A DNA stretch of 64,000 nucleotides from Stutzerimonas zhaodongensis (GTDB lineage Bacteria; Pseudomonadota; Gammaproteobacteria; Pseudomonadales; Pseudomonadaceae): assembly GCF_003696365.1 (NCBI RefSeq), contig NZ_RFFM01000004.1:124001-188000 (forward strand), in the 5' to 3' direction. This document shows positions 37,449-46,740 of the stretch, piece after piece. Numbering within the stretch: the first letter of the stretch is position 1; the number at the start of each line of letters is the position of its first letter. The notes beneath the pieces were generated by a model that did no database searches, was not told the DNA's origin, and worked only from the letters and a program-made list of their open reading frames with translations. The position numbers were made by a program, and so were the translations under genes.

Positions 37449-37636
37449 GCGACATCGGCAAATCCATCGCGTTTCGTGTCATTTCAGCCATTCCTACTGC
37501 TCGAGCTGCCGAGTTTCACGATTTCATTCTTTGGTGTGATACCAGCGTGCCATCCCTTGGCTAGGCTACCGAGCGGGTGCCTAGCCGGGCAGACCTGCGA
37601 CACTTGCTTCTATAAAAATAAAAAGGGAGCGCAACA

Positions 37637-38383
37637 ATGGCTTATCGCAAATGGCTATGGACGGTGATTTTCCTGGCAGGCTGGTTTCCGGCGCTGCTCA
37701 ATTCTGCTCAAGCGCAAACCTTCACGCCTCTTGAAAGCATGCAGATCCATGCAAACCGCGCGACCAGCAGCCTGCTGCTTTACCGTGGCGAAGGCTTTCA
37801 AAAAGCACACCTGGCGCGAATGGAAAGCGACCTTCAAACCCTGGCCGATACGGTGAACGGCTTTGCCGGGGCGAACGCCGAACTTCGCGGACTCCATCAG
37901 GCCCTGCAAGCCATCCTCAGGGAAGGAGCCGGGTTTGGCTACAGCGAGAGCGACGTGCCTTGGGGCTGGCCCCTCCAGATGAGCAAGGCACTGCGCGACT
38001 TCCTGACCGCGGCGCGCAGTCAGCAAGGTGCCGATGTCAGCGCCGAACTGCCGGCCAAGGTGGAGTACCTCACTGTTCAGTACTTGAGCCGCGCTTATGT
38101 GGGCTCGTTCGAAACCGCGAGGGAACAGCCGGACACCTATCTCGGGCAGGACGAGCGCCGCCTTGTGCCGTCGATCGAAGCCCAGCTGGCCCAGTTGGAC
38201 GGCAAAGCGAATCCCGCGATCGCCAAACTGAAAACTCGCTGGGATTTTCTCAAGGTTGCGCTGGAAGACATGAATAGCGGCAACAACAGTTTCAACACTG
38301 CCTCAGGTCGCCCCTTCGCTCCGATCATGGTCGATCGCCACGCGCGCAGTCTTAGCGATCAATGGATGGCACTCGCCCGCTGA
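37637..38383 (+). CDS. Secreted or periplasmic protein of unknown function
   Basis: A 248-residue protein not recognised. It has a signal peptide (residues 1-26, ending LLNSAQAQ). The mature part is mostly helical and Gln/Ala/Leu-rich (MESDLQTLADTVNGFAGANAELRGLHQAL), with no cysteine or obvious catalytic motif. An A-rich stretch (TATAAAAATAAAAAGGGAG) directly precedes the ATG and contains AANAANAA, the type of site bound by Hfq/Crc. It is free-standing between the phospholipase D lipoprotein and a convergent Mpo1-like gene. Confidence 0.7.
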   Translation: MAYRKWLWTVIFLAGWFPALLNSAQAQTFTPLESMQIHANRATSSLLLYRGEGFQKAHLARMESDLQTLADTVNGFAGANAELRGLHQALQAILREGAGFGYSESDVPWGWPLQMSKALRDFLTAARSQQGADVSAELPAKVEYLTVQYLSRAYVGSFETAREQPDTYLGQDERRLVPSIEAQLAQLDGKANPAIAKLKTRWDFLKVALEDMNSGNNSFNTASGRPFAPIMVDRHARSLSDQWMALAR

Positions 38384-38384
38384 C

Positions 38385-38909
38385 TCAGGCATCGACCGGG
38401 CGCTGCCTCAGTTGCACCGGGCCGACTCGAGCCTCGATGGCTTCTCGTAGCGGCTCGCGACAGCCGAGCATGAAGCCCAACTCAGCGGCGACGAACAGCG
38501 GCCCGATGATCAGCCCGGTCAGGTCATCGACGAATGCTGGCTTTCGGCCTTCGTAATAGTGCCCGACGAACTGAATGATCCATCCGACCACGAACAAGGC
38601 TAGGCCTGTGCTCAGCCAGACCGTCGTCGACTGCTGCGCAAGCGTCGCCCCAACCCAGACGCTGATCGCCAGCACGCCCCCCATGAGCACACCGAAGCGC
38701 GCGTCCAGCCGCAGGTAGAACAGCGTCGATGCCAAGGCCACCAGCGCAACCGGACTGAGCCACAGCCCCATGACTTCGATGCCAGGCCGTGAAAGCAGCA
38801 CCGCCACGGCTAGCACGATCATCGGAATGCCGATGAAGTGACTGAGTAGATTGCGTGGATCCCGGTGATAAGCGGCGTACTTTGACAGATGGTCGGTGAG
38901 GGTTTTCAT
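38385..38909 (-). CDS. Mpo1-like (DUF962) membrane protein
   Basis: A 174-residue protein with about four membrane segments. The DUF962/Mpo1 signatures are the N-terminal YAAYHRDPRNLLSHFIGIP and IIQFVGHYYEGRKPAFVDDL. The conserved His residues are those shown in yeast Mpo1 to bind iron for alpha-oxidation of 2-hydroxy fatty acids. It starts at MKTLTDHL (ATG 38907-38909); the longer frame adds a non-conserved stretch. It converges with the secreted unknown. Confidence 0.82.
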   Translation of the reverse strand: MKTLTDHLSKYAAYHRDPRNLLSHFIGIPMIVLAVAVLLSRPGIEVMGLWLSPVALVALASTLFYLRLDARFGVLMGGVLAISVWVGATLAQQSTTVWLSTGLALFVVGWIIQFVGHYYEGRKPAFVDDLTGLIIGPLFVAAELGFMLGCREPLREAIEARVGPVQLRQRPVDA

Positions 38910-39026
38910 TGGGCGAGCTCCATGTAGCCTGACTGGCAAGCTTAGCCAGCCAGAGGCGTTACTGCGCGACGGTGGGAGGTGGTTCAGTGCCAAAGGAGAT
39001 GGCGCTTGTGCCAATGCGCCTGCTTG

Positions 39027-40589
39027 CTACGGTTCAGGTCGATAGCCCAATCGTAAGCCCCCCCAATGACGCCCGCTGACCATGATCGGCACCGACAGGT
39101 CATGCATCAGCTCGCCGGTGTCACGGCTATAGGTCTGCAGCAGGACCTTGCGCTCATGGCTGCCGCAGCGCGCGCCGGTGCGGTCATTGAACAGGCGCTT
39201 GCTTCGACTCTTGACCTTGTCGACCTCAGGATCACCAGTCAGTGGTTGGCTGAAGGCGCGGTTATGAGTTGGGACATAACCATCGGGCGTGGTGGCGATG
39301 GCATAAACAACCGCGCCACTACGCTCGAGCAAGGGCTCCTGAATCCCCGGCAGCACCTCGTCAGCGTATCGATCGAAACGGGTAGAGTAACGGGGCGGAT
39401 TGGTTCCAGGCTGAGGCTTGTAGTTACGGTCGAAAAGATCGTCGAGCGTCAGCCGTCCGGCCTGCAGGTCCGCTTCGAAACGAGCGCCAATCGCCGCAGC
39501 GCCTTCGCGGGCCAGATCGAACACCTCCTGATGGTAGGCATCGAGTTGCACCTCGGCGAGCTGCTCACTGACCGTCTCTGCCTGGCCAACGAGTTTTTCT
39601 GCCGCCTGCTCCAGCTGACGGGTCTGGTTCTCGCTCTCCAGTGCGTCTGCGCGCAACTGCTCGACGGCGACGAACAGCTGCGTGAGTCGCTCATGGTTGT
39701 CCGCAGTGCCTGCGGCTATTTCCGCTACCTGGGTTTCGACATTCCCGGCCAGATCGGCGATATCGCTGAGCTGGACTCCAGTGCCAGCGATCTGAGCCGC
39801 CGCTTCATCGAGTTCGCTGGCCTGCTTCTGGATATGGCTGACCACCGCAGTGCTCTGCTCGCGAATGTCACTGACCATCCGCCCCACTTCTTCGGTAGCC
39901 GATGAGGTGCGCCCGGCGAGATTGCGCACTTCTTCCGCCACGACCGCAAATCCCCGTCCAGCCTCACCAGCACGGGCGGCTTCGATCGCCGCGTTGAGCG
40001 CCAGCAGATTGGTCTGGCTGGCTATGGACTGAATCACATCGGTGATCTGCCGGATCTCCTCGGTACGGGCGGACAAGCCGTCGAGTAGCTCACGGCTAGC
40101 TTCGGTCTGCGCACTGAGCCGTTGCATACGTTCGATTGCATGTTGCAGCTCCGTTCGCCCGCTATCACTGCTGCGCCGCACGGTTTCGGCCGCCTCAAGC
40201 GCCTGGCGGGCACGGGCTGCACTGTCCTGTTCGGTGGCGGTCATCGCTTCGGCACCGGACGCAATCTCGCTGACTGCCACCAATTGCGATTGCAAACGAG
40301 TGGCCAGCTGCTCGGCACTGTATGACACCTGCGCAGCAGATAAGGCGTTGTGGCAGGTGTGCCGCGACAGGCTCTTGCTTAGCGCGGCAGAACTCAGCAC
40401 GTCCGTCTCGGCTGCCGTGGAAGGCTCGCCCGCGATGCGCCAAGGCCCGAACCAGGGACACAGCCCCAGTAACAAAACAGAGGCCGCCGTGGGGAGGAGG
40501 GGCAGCTCAATCCAGTGGATCAAGAAGAGCAAGCCGAGCAGGGCAGCAGCGTGCAGCAAAAAAGCCTTGGGGCGGAAGGCTGGGCGCAT
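39027..40589 (-). CDS. Methyl-accepting chemotaxis protein lacking a periplasmic domain
   Basis: A 520-residue chemoreceptor. Two closely spaced membrane segments (about residues 9-26 and 32-46) leave no room for a periplasmic sensor. The cytoplasmic signalling domain has the invariant hairpin tip [32 protein letters not shown] (about 190-222). The C-terminal ~130 residues ([20 protein letters not shown] ... [11 protein letters not shown] ... [19 protein letters not shown]) form a separate domain, probably the sensor. It starts at ATG 40587-40589 with GAGG upstream. The signal is unknown. Confidence 0.88.
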   Translation of the reverse strand: MRPAFRPKAFLLHAAALLGLLFLIHWIELPLLPTAASVLLLGLCPWFGPWRIAGEPSTAAETDVLSSAALSKSLSRHTCHNALSAAQVSYSAEQLATRLQSQLVAVSEIASGAEAMTATEQDSAARARQALEAAETVRRSSDSGRTELQHAIERMQRLSAQTEASRELLDGLSARTEEIRQITDVIQSIASQTNLLALNAAIEAARAGEAGRGFAVVAEEVRNLAGRTSSATEEVGRMVSDIREQSTAVVSHIQKQASELDEAAAQIAGTGVQLSDIADLAGNVETQVAEIAAGTADNHERLTQLFVAVEQLRADALESENQTRQLEQAAEKLVGQAETVSEQLAEVQLDAYHQEVFDLAREGAAAIGARFEADLQAGRLTLDDLFDRNYKPQPGTNPPRYSTRFDRYADEVLPGIQEPLLERSGAVVYAIATTPDGYVPTHNRAFSQPLTGDPEVDKVKSRSKRLFNDRTGARCGSHERKVLLQTYSRDTGELMHDLSVPIMVSGRHWGGLRLGYRPEP

Positions 40590-40683
40590 GGGTGGCCTCT
40601 TGTTTTCATCCGGGAATAAGGTGTTGTAGCACCTCTGCCAACAATTGACATTGTTCCTTAGTGGCAATCGGCCTGCACGAATG

Positions 40684-40742
40684 AAAAAAGGCCGCGAAGG
40701 TGCCGCTACCCCCGGCAAGCCGGGTTTACCGGGTTAGCGGCC
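40684..40742 (-). promoter_or_regulatory. Terminator with a competing fold upstream of the chemoreceptor gene
   Basis: On the minus strand, GGCCGC (40737-40742) can pair with GCGGCC (40690-40695) right before a T6 run, giving a terminator. Alternatively GCCGCTA (40735-40741) pairs with TAGCGGC (40702-40708), which uses the same 5' bases and excludes the terminator. A CCCGGC-TT-GCCGGG hairpin (40711-40724) sits inside both. At minimum it terminates the 3-hydroxyacyl-CoA dehydrogenase transcript; the two exclusive folds suggest a possible attenuator for the downstream chemoreceptor. Confidence 0.55.
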
Positions 40743-40783
40743 GGAGAGAATGAACCTTAAGCGCGCTCCTCCACTATCAGCAA

Positions 40784-42307
40784 TCACATCGGGCTGGGCG
40801 CATCCGGTGCGGTCAACGCTAGCCCGAGCTGGACGCGGCGACGCAGCCAGGGGCTTGGACGATAACGCGGCTCATGGCCATAGCAGGTTTGCATCCCCTC
40901 CAGAATGGCGAGAATACGCACCGGGTTGTAGTGTTCGGCAAAGCCCAGCGGCCCTTTCGGATATCCCAGAGCAACCGTGACGGCCCGATCAATCGTCTCT
41001 GGCGAGGCAATGCCCTTTTGGGCGATCTCGCAACCCAGATTCACGATGCTGGCCACAATGCGCTGGCTTACAAAACCTGGGGAATCATTGATCACCTCAA
41101 CCGGCACACCGTCGGCGCCCAGCGCCTGTCGCGCCTGGGCTTCCAGGGCTGGATCGAGTGCGGGCTGGCGCATCAGCACCCGGCGCTTATCGAGATCACT
41201 GAACGTATCGAAAGCGATGGTGCGGACCGCCGGCAGCCCCAGGCGCTCGATGCAATTGCTGGCGTCTTCGCCCAGCGGCGTGATCAGGCAGATCGCCTTC
41301 TGCGAGGGCTCAGCACCCTCTTCAAGCTCGGCACCCGCTTGCCGCAGTACCGAACCGACTACGGCGCGTAGTGCTGGATCGAGGCTATCGAGCCAGAACG
41401 GCCGATCGATAGTCACAGGCTCGAAACGGGACTCTGGCGAGCGGATCTGCTGGCCGTCTTCGTAACGGTAGAAGCCCTGTCCGGTCTTGCGTCCGAGCAA
41501 CCCTGCTGCAACCCGCTGCGCGGCAAGGTACGACGGCGTGTAGCGCGGATCGTAATAGAACTGGTCATGCACCGACTCCATCACCGCATGGGAAATGTCC
41601 AATCCAGTCAGATCGAACAGCTCGAAAGGCCCCATCCGAAATCCGGGACCATCGCGCAGGATGCGATCGATCTGCTCCGGCGTGGCGATGCCCTCGCTGA
41701 GAATTCGCTGCGCCTCGGTGCCATAGGCGCGACCAGCATGGTTGACCAGAAAACCGGGGGTATCCGGCGTAATGGCCGGGAAGTGCCCAGCATGCTCGGC
41801 CAGCTGCACCAGCCGCTCGATCACCGCGGGATCCGTACGCTCGCCCCGCACTACTTCGACGAGCTTCATCAACGTCACGGGGTTAAAGAAGTGGAAGCCA
41901 GCCACCCGCTCCGGGTGAGCACAGGCGCTGGCGATACGGGTGACCGATAGCGATGAGGTGTTGGTCGCGAGGACGGCATCTGAGGCGATCAAACCCTCCA
42001 ACTCGACGAACAGGCTTTGCTTGGCCTCGAGGTTTTCGACGATCGCTTCAATCAGCAAGTCGCAACCGGACAGATCTGCCAGCTCGTGGGCAGGCTGCAT
42101 CCGCTCCAGTGTTGCCGCCAGCTCAGCTGAACTCAAACGGCCTTTGGCCACGCTGCGCTCTAGCAACTGACGATTGAATTGGAGGGCTTGTTCGATGGCT
42201 TCCGGTCGGCTGTCGTAAAGCCAGACCTGCTGTCCGGCGCTGGCGAACAACTGAGCGATGCCACGCCCCATGGCGCCAGCGCCAATGATGCCGATACGGG
42301 AAAACAT
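40784..42307 (-). CDS. 3-hydroxyacyl-CoA dehydrogenase (PaaH-like)
   Basis: A 507-residue NAD-dependent dehydrogenase of short/medium 3-hydroxyacyl-CoA. Rossmann GIIGAGAMGRGIAQLFASAGQ, catalytic-site VAGFHFFNPVTLMKLVEVV (the His), and a duplicated C-terminal domain. The length of around 500 and the two C-terminal domains are typical of PaaH-type 3-hydroxyadipyl-CoA dehydrogenases rather than 280-residue Hbd. No other paa genes are present. It is divergent from the thioesterase gene. Confidence 0.87.
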   Translation of the reverse strand: MFSRIGIIGAGAMGRGIAQLFASAGQQVWLYDSRPEAIEQALQFNRQLLERSVAKGRLSSAELAATLERMQPAHELADLSGCDLLIEAIVENLEAKQSLFVELEGLIASDAVLATNTSSLSVTRIASACAHPERVAGFHFFNPVTLMKLVEVVRGERTDPAVIERLVQLAEHAGHFPAITPDTPGFLVNHAGRAYGTEAQRILSEGIATPEQIDRILRDGPGFRMGPFELFDLTGLDISHAVMESVHDQFYYDPRYTPSYLAAQRVAAGLLGRKTGQGFYRYEDGQQIRSPESRFEPVTIDRPFWLDSLDPALRAVVGSVLRQAGAELEEGAEPSQKAICLITPLGEDASNCIERLGLPAVRTIAFDTFSDLDKRRVLMRQPALDPALEAQARQALGADGVPVEVINDSPGFVSQRIVASIVNLGCEIAQKGIASPETIDRAVTVALGYPKGPLGFAEHYNPVRILAILEGMQTCYGHEPRYRPSPWLRRRVQLGLALTAPDAPSPM

Positions 42308-42445
42308 AGGAACCTCCTCAATGATGGCGTTGCGACGGTATTGGTCTTATTCTTCATTTCGCAGTGCGAAATAGCATTCCACCTACATTGACCAAGAGCC
42401 TAAAGACTGCCAGTCTCCTTAGCAAGCCATCCGCGACCGACCGCC

Positions 42446-42892
42446 ATGCCCACCCCAGACTATTCGTCCGCGCAACTGCAGCAGGTCCATGCCTCCGTCA
42501 CCGGCTTCTTTCAAGATATCGGCTGCGAGCTGACAGCCTACGGGTCCGAGCACGCCACGCTCGCCCTGGAGCTGTTACCCCGGCATCTGAACAACGCCAG
42601 CAACATGCACGGCGGGGTCATGGCAACCTTGATGGATGTCGCCATGGGGCTGTGCGGCACCTGGGAGCCCGACCCGGCTGAACGGCGCGTAGCCACTACC
42701 CTGTCGATGAACATCAACTTCAGCAAAGCCGCCGTGGCGGGCAGCCGCGTCAGGGCAGTCGCCCGATGCCGTTCGTCCGGCCACAAGGTGTTCATGGCCA
42801 GCTGTGATCTGCTGGATGAAAAGGACCGATTGATCGCGTTCGGCGAAGGCGTTTTCAAACGTGGTGCCCTGCGCCGTGAACTGCCCGCTTAA
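42446..42892 (+). CDS. PaaI-family hotdog thioesterase
   Basis: A 148-residue hotdog-fold protein. NNASNMHGGVMATLMDVAMG carries the HGG motif and catalytic Asp of PaaI-type acyl-CoA thioesterases. It is next to a PaaH-like dehydrogenase on the opposite strand, so both may handle the same CoA esters. Its TAA is directly followed by the ATG of the next gene (42893), so the two are cotranscribed. Confidence 0.85.
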   Translation: MPTPDYSSAQLQQVHASVTGFFQDIGCELTAYGSEHATLALELLPRHLNNASNMHGGVMATLMDVAMGLCGTWEPDPAERRVATTLSMNINFSKAAVAGSRVRAVARCRSSGHKVFMASCDLLDEKDRLIAFGEGVFKRGALRRELPA

Positions 42893-44236
42893 ATGACTGC
42901 ATTATTGCCGCTGGCTCTGCTGTTCGAGCTATTGGCGCTCATCACCCGAGTCCAGCCACTGAGTGTCATCAGCGGCGCCCTGCTGTGCATCTTTTTCATC
43001 TGGCATTGGCGCTCGCTGATGCCCTATCCACGACGACTCGGCGTAATCACCCTGGCGCTCCTTGGGTACTGGCTATTGTCTGGGGAGGCGAACTGGCAAC
43101 AGGCCTCGCGCATGCTGTCGTCCGCGGCCTATTACGCCGCCTTCATCGGCGCACTCGGCCTGATGCACTGCTTGGTCAAGCGCCTGCACCAGCTCAGCGA
43201 GCTGCATCGTCTGCTGCTCGCCGGCCCACGGACATGGCTCTATCCCGGCTACCTGATGAGTACCTTCGCGATCAGCTCGGTGCTTAGTTTCGGCATGCTC
43301 AACCTGATCTGCGGCTCGCTGGAACGTCACATCGAAGGTCGCCCTTACAACGAGACTCAACGGCGCGAGGGGCGTCGCGGCGTTATGGTCACGGCATTGC
43401 GCGGCTTTGCACTGGTGCCCCTGTTGGCACCCACGAGCGTTGCGGTAGCCATCCTGACGCGTGAATTACCTGGCCTGAGCTGGAGTGCGCTGCTGCCATT
43501 CGGCTTGCTTGGCGGCTGCGTTTTGCTGCTGTTCGGCTGGGCTACCGAGAACCGCCGTCTGCAGCAGCTGCTCGATCATCCACCTGGCGAGGGGGGCCCG
43601 GATCCGCATCCCCCGGCTGAAAGCCTGCGAGGGCTCTTTCTCGGAAGCCTGATCGGAATCGGGTTGATCGCCCTGCTGGCGGCACTCACTTGGCTGTCGG
43701 CGACTCAGGCTGCCATGCTCCTGGTGCCCCTCGCCGTGATCGTGATCCTGCTCTGGCAGCGCAATGCGCCACCGCAGGTATTTCGAGAGGTCAGCGAAAC
43801 ACTCATCGGCATGCGCAACGAGACATTCATCTTCGCCAGCTCGGCCCTGCTCGCCGGGTTGGTCTCAGCGATACTGCCGGTGCATCACCTGGCCGAACAT
43901 CTGGGCAGTACGCCGCTTGTGCTGTTTTGCCTGGGGACCTTTGGCGCACTTGCTGTAATGGGCCTGGCACTGCTGGGCGTCGCACCGTTGATATCTCTCA
44001 ATCTCTGTGCCGCTTTGCTCGCGCAGCTGGCGAGCCAGGGTCTGGAGGTGATGCAGCCCGCCGTGGCCCTTCTGTTCGGGTTTTCCCTGGCGATGCTGCT
44101 GTCGCCCTATGGACCGTCTGCATTATTACTGGCGCGCCATGCGCAGTTGTCGCCGTGGCGGATTGCGGTAGGCTGGAACGGCCGCTTTGTACTCAGCGTA
44201 CTGCTGCCACTGCTGCTCATACCACTGCTGGCGTAG
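42893..44236 (+). CDS. Integral membrane protein of unknown function
   Basis: A 447-residue protein with about 10-12 hydrophobic segments and a short hydrophilic middle loop (DHPPGEGGPDPHPPAE). The conserved-looking stretch LVPLLAPTSVAVAILTRELPG, the charged loop PYNETQRREGRRG and the C-terminal MLLSPYGPSALLLARHAQLSPW suggest an ion- or solute-transporter fold related to DctM-type permeases. I do not recognise a specific family. Translation begins immediately after the thioesterase stop. Confidence 0.7.
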   Translation: MTALLPLALLFELLALITRVQPLSVISGALLCIFFIWHWRSLMPYPRRLGVITLALLGYWLLSGEANWQQASRMLSSAAYYAAFIGALGLMHCLVKRLHQLSELHRLLLAGPRTWLYPGYLMSTFAISSVLSFGMLNLICGSLERHIEGRPYNETQRREGRRGVMVTALRGFALVPLLAPTSVAVAILTRELPGLSWSALLPFGLLGGCVLLLFGWATENRRLQQLLDHPPGEGGPDPHPPAESLRGLFLGSLIGIGLIALLAALTWLSATQAAMLLVPLAVIVILLWQRNAPPQVFREVSETLIGMRNETFIFASSALLAGLVSAILPVHHLAEHLGSTPLVLFCLGTFGALAVMGLALLGVAPLISLNLCAALLAQLASQGLEVMQPAVALLFGFSLAMLLSPYGPSALLLARHAQLSPWRIAVGWNGRFVLSVLLPLLLIPLLA

Positions 44237-44238
44237 CC

Positions 44239-44913
44239 TCACATCCAGCCATATTCGGCCATCGACAGTGGCTCACCATCGCCGACGATGAAATGATCGA
44301 GTACCCGCACGTCTATAAGCGCCAGGGCATCGCTGAGTTTGCGGGTCAGCTGCCGATCCGCCTGGCTCGGCTCAGCCACACCGGACGGATGATTATGCGT
44401 GAGGATGACGGCTGCAGCGTTCTGTGCCAGCGCGCGCTTGACCACCTGGCGCGGATACACGCTGGCGCCGTCGATAGTCCCGTGGAAGAGCACCTCGAAT
44501 GCGAGTACCCGATGCCTGGAATCAAGGAACAGGCAGGCAAAGAGTTCGTGCGGCTCATGTCGCAAGCGGGCCTTTAGGTAGTCACGCACCGCCTGGGGGC
44601 TTTCCAACGCGGAATCACGGCGAATGCGCTCGGCGAGATGTCGTCGCGCCATTTCCAATACCGCCTGGAGCTGGGCGAACTTCGCCGGCCCCAACCCCAG
44701 ATGACTGCTGAATTGCGCCAGGTCGCTTTCCAGCAGCGCGCGCAAGCTGCCGAATTCACTGAGAAGAAGCCGAGCCAGGTCCACCGCGCTCTTGCCTGTC
44801 ACCCCGGTGCGCAGAAAAATCGCCAGCAACTCAGCGTCAGACAGCGCCGCCGCACCTTGTTCCAAAAGCTTTTCCCGCGGTCGTTCTGCCGCCGGCCAGT
44901 CACGAATGCTCAT
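44239..44913 (-). CDS. radC: RadC-family (JAMM-domain) protein
   Basis: A 224-residue protein. An N-terminal helix-hairpin-helix-like region ([23 protein letters not shown]) is followed by the JAB/MPN domain with the metal motif [17 protein letters not shown]. The DNA-repair role once claimed for RadC is not well supported. It is convergent with the unknown membrane protein and divergent from coaBC. The rpmB-rpmG ribosomal genes that usually accompany radC are not in this window. Confidence 0.93.
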   Translation of the reverse strand: MSIRDWPAAERPREKLLEQGAAALSDAELLAIFLRTGVTGKSAVDLARLLLSEFGSLRALLESDLAQFSSHLGLGPAKFAQLQAVLEMARRHLAERIRRDSALESPQAVRDYLKARLRHEPHELFACLFLDSRHRVLAFEVLFHGTIDGASVYPRQVVKRALAQNAAAVILTHNHPSGVAEPSQADRQLTRKLSDALALIDVRVLDHFIVGDGEPLSMAEYGWM

Positions 44914-45033
44914 GCTCTCTCCTTGTTGAGCGTGCCCTATTTCCCTGTGGGCCCTGTGCTATCTTAGCGGCCTTTTGTCCAGGGTCACCGGCTACGGCCG
45001 GAACCAGTTCTCACCTCGTTACAAGGCAGGCCT

Positions 45034-46242
45034 ATGCAGCGGCTCTATCGTAAACGCATCGTCCTGGGCGTCGGCGGCGGCATCGCCGCTTACAAGAGTG
45101 CCGAGCTGGTGCGTCGGCTCCGTGACCAGGGAGCCGAGGTTCGTGTGGTCATGACCAGCGGCGGTCGCGAATTCATCACGCCACTGACGCTCCAGGCACT
45201 GTCCGGGCATCCCGTCCACCTGGATCTGCTCGACCCGGCGGCCGAAGCTGCGATGGGTCATATTGAATTGGCTCGCTGGGCCGACCTCGTCGTGATCGCC
45301 CCTGCTACTGCCGATCTCATGGCACGCCTGGCTCAGGGCGTCGCCAATGACCTGCTCACGACCCTGGTCCTGGCGACCAATGCGCCGGTCGCGCTGGCGC
45401 CGGCGATGAATCAGGCCATGTGGGCCGACCCCGCCACTCAGGCCAACCGTGCGCTCCTGCAACAACGAGGCATCCGCATGTTCGGCCCAGCCTCTGGCAG
45501 CCAGGCATGCGGTGATGTCGGTATGGGCAGAATGCTGGAGGCAGACGATCTGGCTCAAGCTGCTGCCGATTGCTTCGAGCGCAGCCTGCTGACCGGCAAA
45601 CATCTGTTGATAACCGCCGGCCCCACTCAGGAAAACATCGACCCGGTCCGCTATATCACCAACCACAGTTCGGGAAAGATGGGCTTTGCACTCGCCGAAG
45701 CTGCAGCCGAAGCCGGCGCCCGGGTGACACTGGTAGCGGGTCCTGTGTTCTTGCCAACGCCCGACAGGGTTCATCGAATCGATGTGGTCAGCGCTCGCGA
45801 CATGCTCACCGCCTGCGAAGCGGCAATGCCCTGCGACTTGTTTATCGCCGCTGCCGCCGTTGCCGATTACCGCCCGGAAGTGGTCGCGCCCCACAAGTTG
45901 AAGAAAGATCCCGGCAGCGATGACGGTCTACTTTTGCAGATGGTGCGCAATCCCGACATTCTTGCCACGCTGGCCGGACGCGCAGATCGGCCGTTCAGTG
46001 TCGGCTTCGCCGCCGAAACGGAGAACCTGCTGGAATACGCCACTCGCAAGCTGCGCGACAAGAATCTCGACCTGATCGTGGCCAACGATGTGGCAAACCC
46101 GAGCATTGGCTTCAACAGCGAAGAAAACGCTGTCACCGTGATTGACCGCCAGCAGCACGAAACCCGCTTCAGCCAGGCGAGCAAGGGCCATATCGCCCGC
46201 CAGCTGATCGCCTTCATCGCCGACCGTTACCATCAGGCCTGA
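45034..46242 (+). CDS. coaBC: Bifunctional phosphopantothenoylcysteine decarboxylase/synthase CoaBC
   Basis: A 402-residue fusion enzyme making 4'-phosphopantetheine for coenzyme A. The N-terminal FMN-dependent CoaC half (1-185) has APAMNQAMW and [13 protein letters not shown] with the catalytic Cys. The C-terminal CoaB half (about 190-402) has [25 protein letters not shown] and the AAAVADYRP and KLKKDPG segments. It is five bases from dut, the usual pair. Confidence 0.96.
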   Translation: MQRLYRKRIVLGVGGGIAAYKSAELVRRLRDQGAEVRVVMTSGGREFITPLTLQALSGHPVHLDLLDPAAEAAMGHIELARWADLVVIAPATADLMARLAQGVANDLLTTLVLATNAPVALAPAMNQAMWADPATQANRALLQQRGIRMFGPASGSQACGDVGMGRMLEADDLAQAAADCFERSLLTGKHLLITAGPTQENIDPVRYITNHSSGKMGFALAEAAAEAGARVTLVAGPVFLPTPDRVHRIDVVSARDMLTACEAAMPCDLFIAAAAVADYRPEVVAPHKLKKDPGSDDGLLLQMVRNPDILATLAGRADRPFSVGFAAETENLLEYATRKLRDKNLDLIVANDVANPSIGFNSEENAVTVIDRQQHETRFSQASKGHIARQLIAFIADRYHQA

Positions 46243-46247
46243 CCATC

Positions 46248-46703
46248 ATGCACAAGCTCCAAGCCAAGATTCTCGACCCACGCCTCGGCCAGGACTTTCC
46301 TCTGCCCGACTACGCCACCAGCGGCTCCGCTGGACTCGACCTGCGCGCAATGCTGCAAGCTGACGCAACGCTCGAACCCGGCCAAACGCTGCTGATCCCG
46401 ACCGGGCTTTCGATTCATATCGCCGACCCAAGCCTGGCAGCGCTGGTGCTTCCTCGCTCAGGCCTGGGCCACAAGCACGGAATCGTGCTTGGCAATCTGG
46501 TCGGTTTGATCGATTCCGACTACCAAGGGGAGCTGATGGTGTCCTGCTGGAACCGCGGCCAGACCAGCTTCACCATCGCTGTAGGCGAGCGCATCGCGCA
46601 GTTGATGCTGGTTCCCGTGATCCAGGCGCAGTTCGAACTGGTCAGCGAGTTCGACAACAGCGAGCGCGGCGCCGGCGGCTTCGGCCATTCAGGTAGCCAT
46701 TGA
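46248..46703 (+). CDS. dut: Deoxyuridine 5'-triphosphate nucleotidohydrolase
   Basis: A 151-residue trimeric dUTPase that removes dUTP and supplies dUMP. All five motifs are present: [46 protein letters not shown] and the C-terminal [11 protein letters not shown] arm. It is directly downstream of coaBC and 37 bases before algC. Confidence 0.96.
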   Translation: MHKLQAKILDPRLGQDFPLPDYATSGSAGLDLRAMLQADATLEPGQTLLIPTGLSIHIADPSLAALVLPRSGLGHKHGIVLGNLVGLIDSDYQGELMVSCWNRGQTSFTIAVGERIAQLMLVPVIQAQFELVSEFDNSERGAGGFGHSGSH

Positions 46704-46740
46704 GGCACATCTCGTTTTTTCAGGATGATCGAGGAGCTCC

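Noticed and set aside
40684..40742. A c-di-GMP (GEMM) riboswitch before the chemoreceptor
   Set aside because: Only a vague GGTAGCGG/CCGG similarity; the conserved GEMM core and tetraloop receptor are not present.
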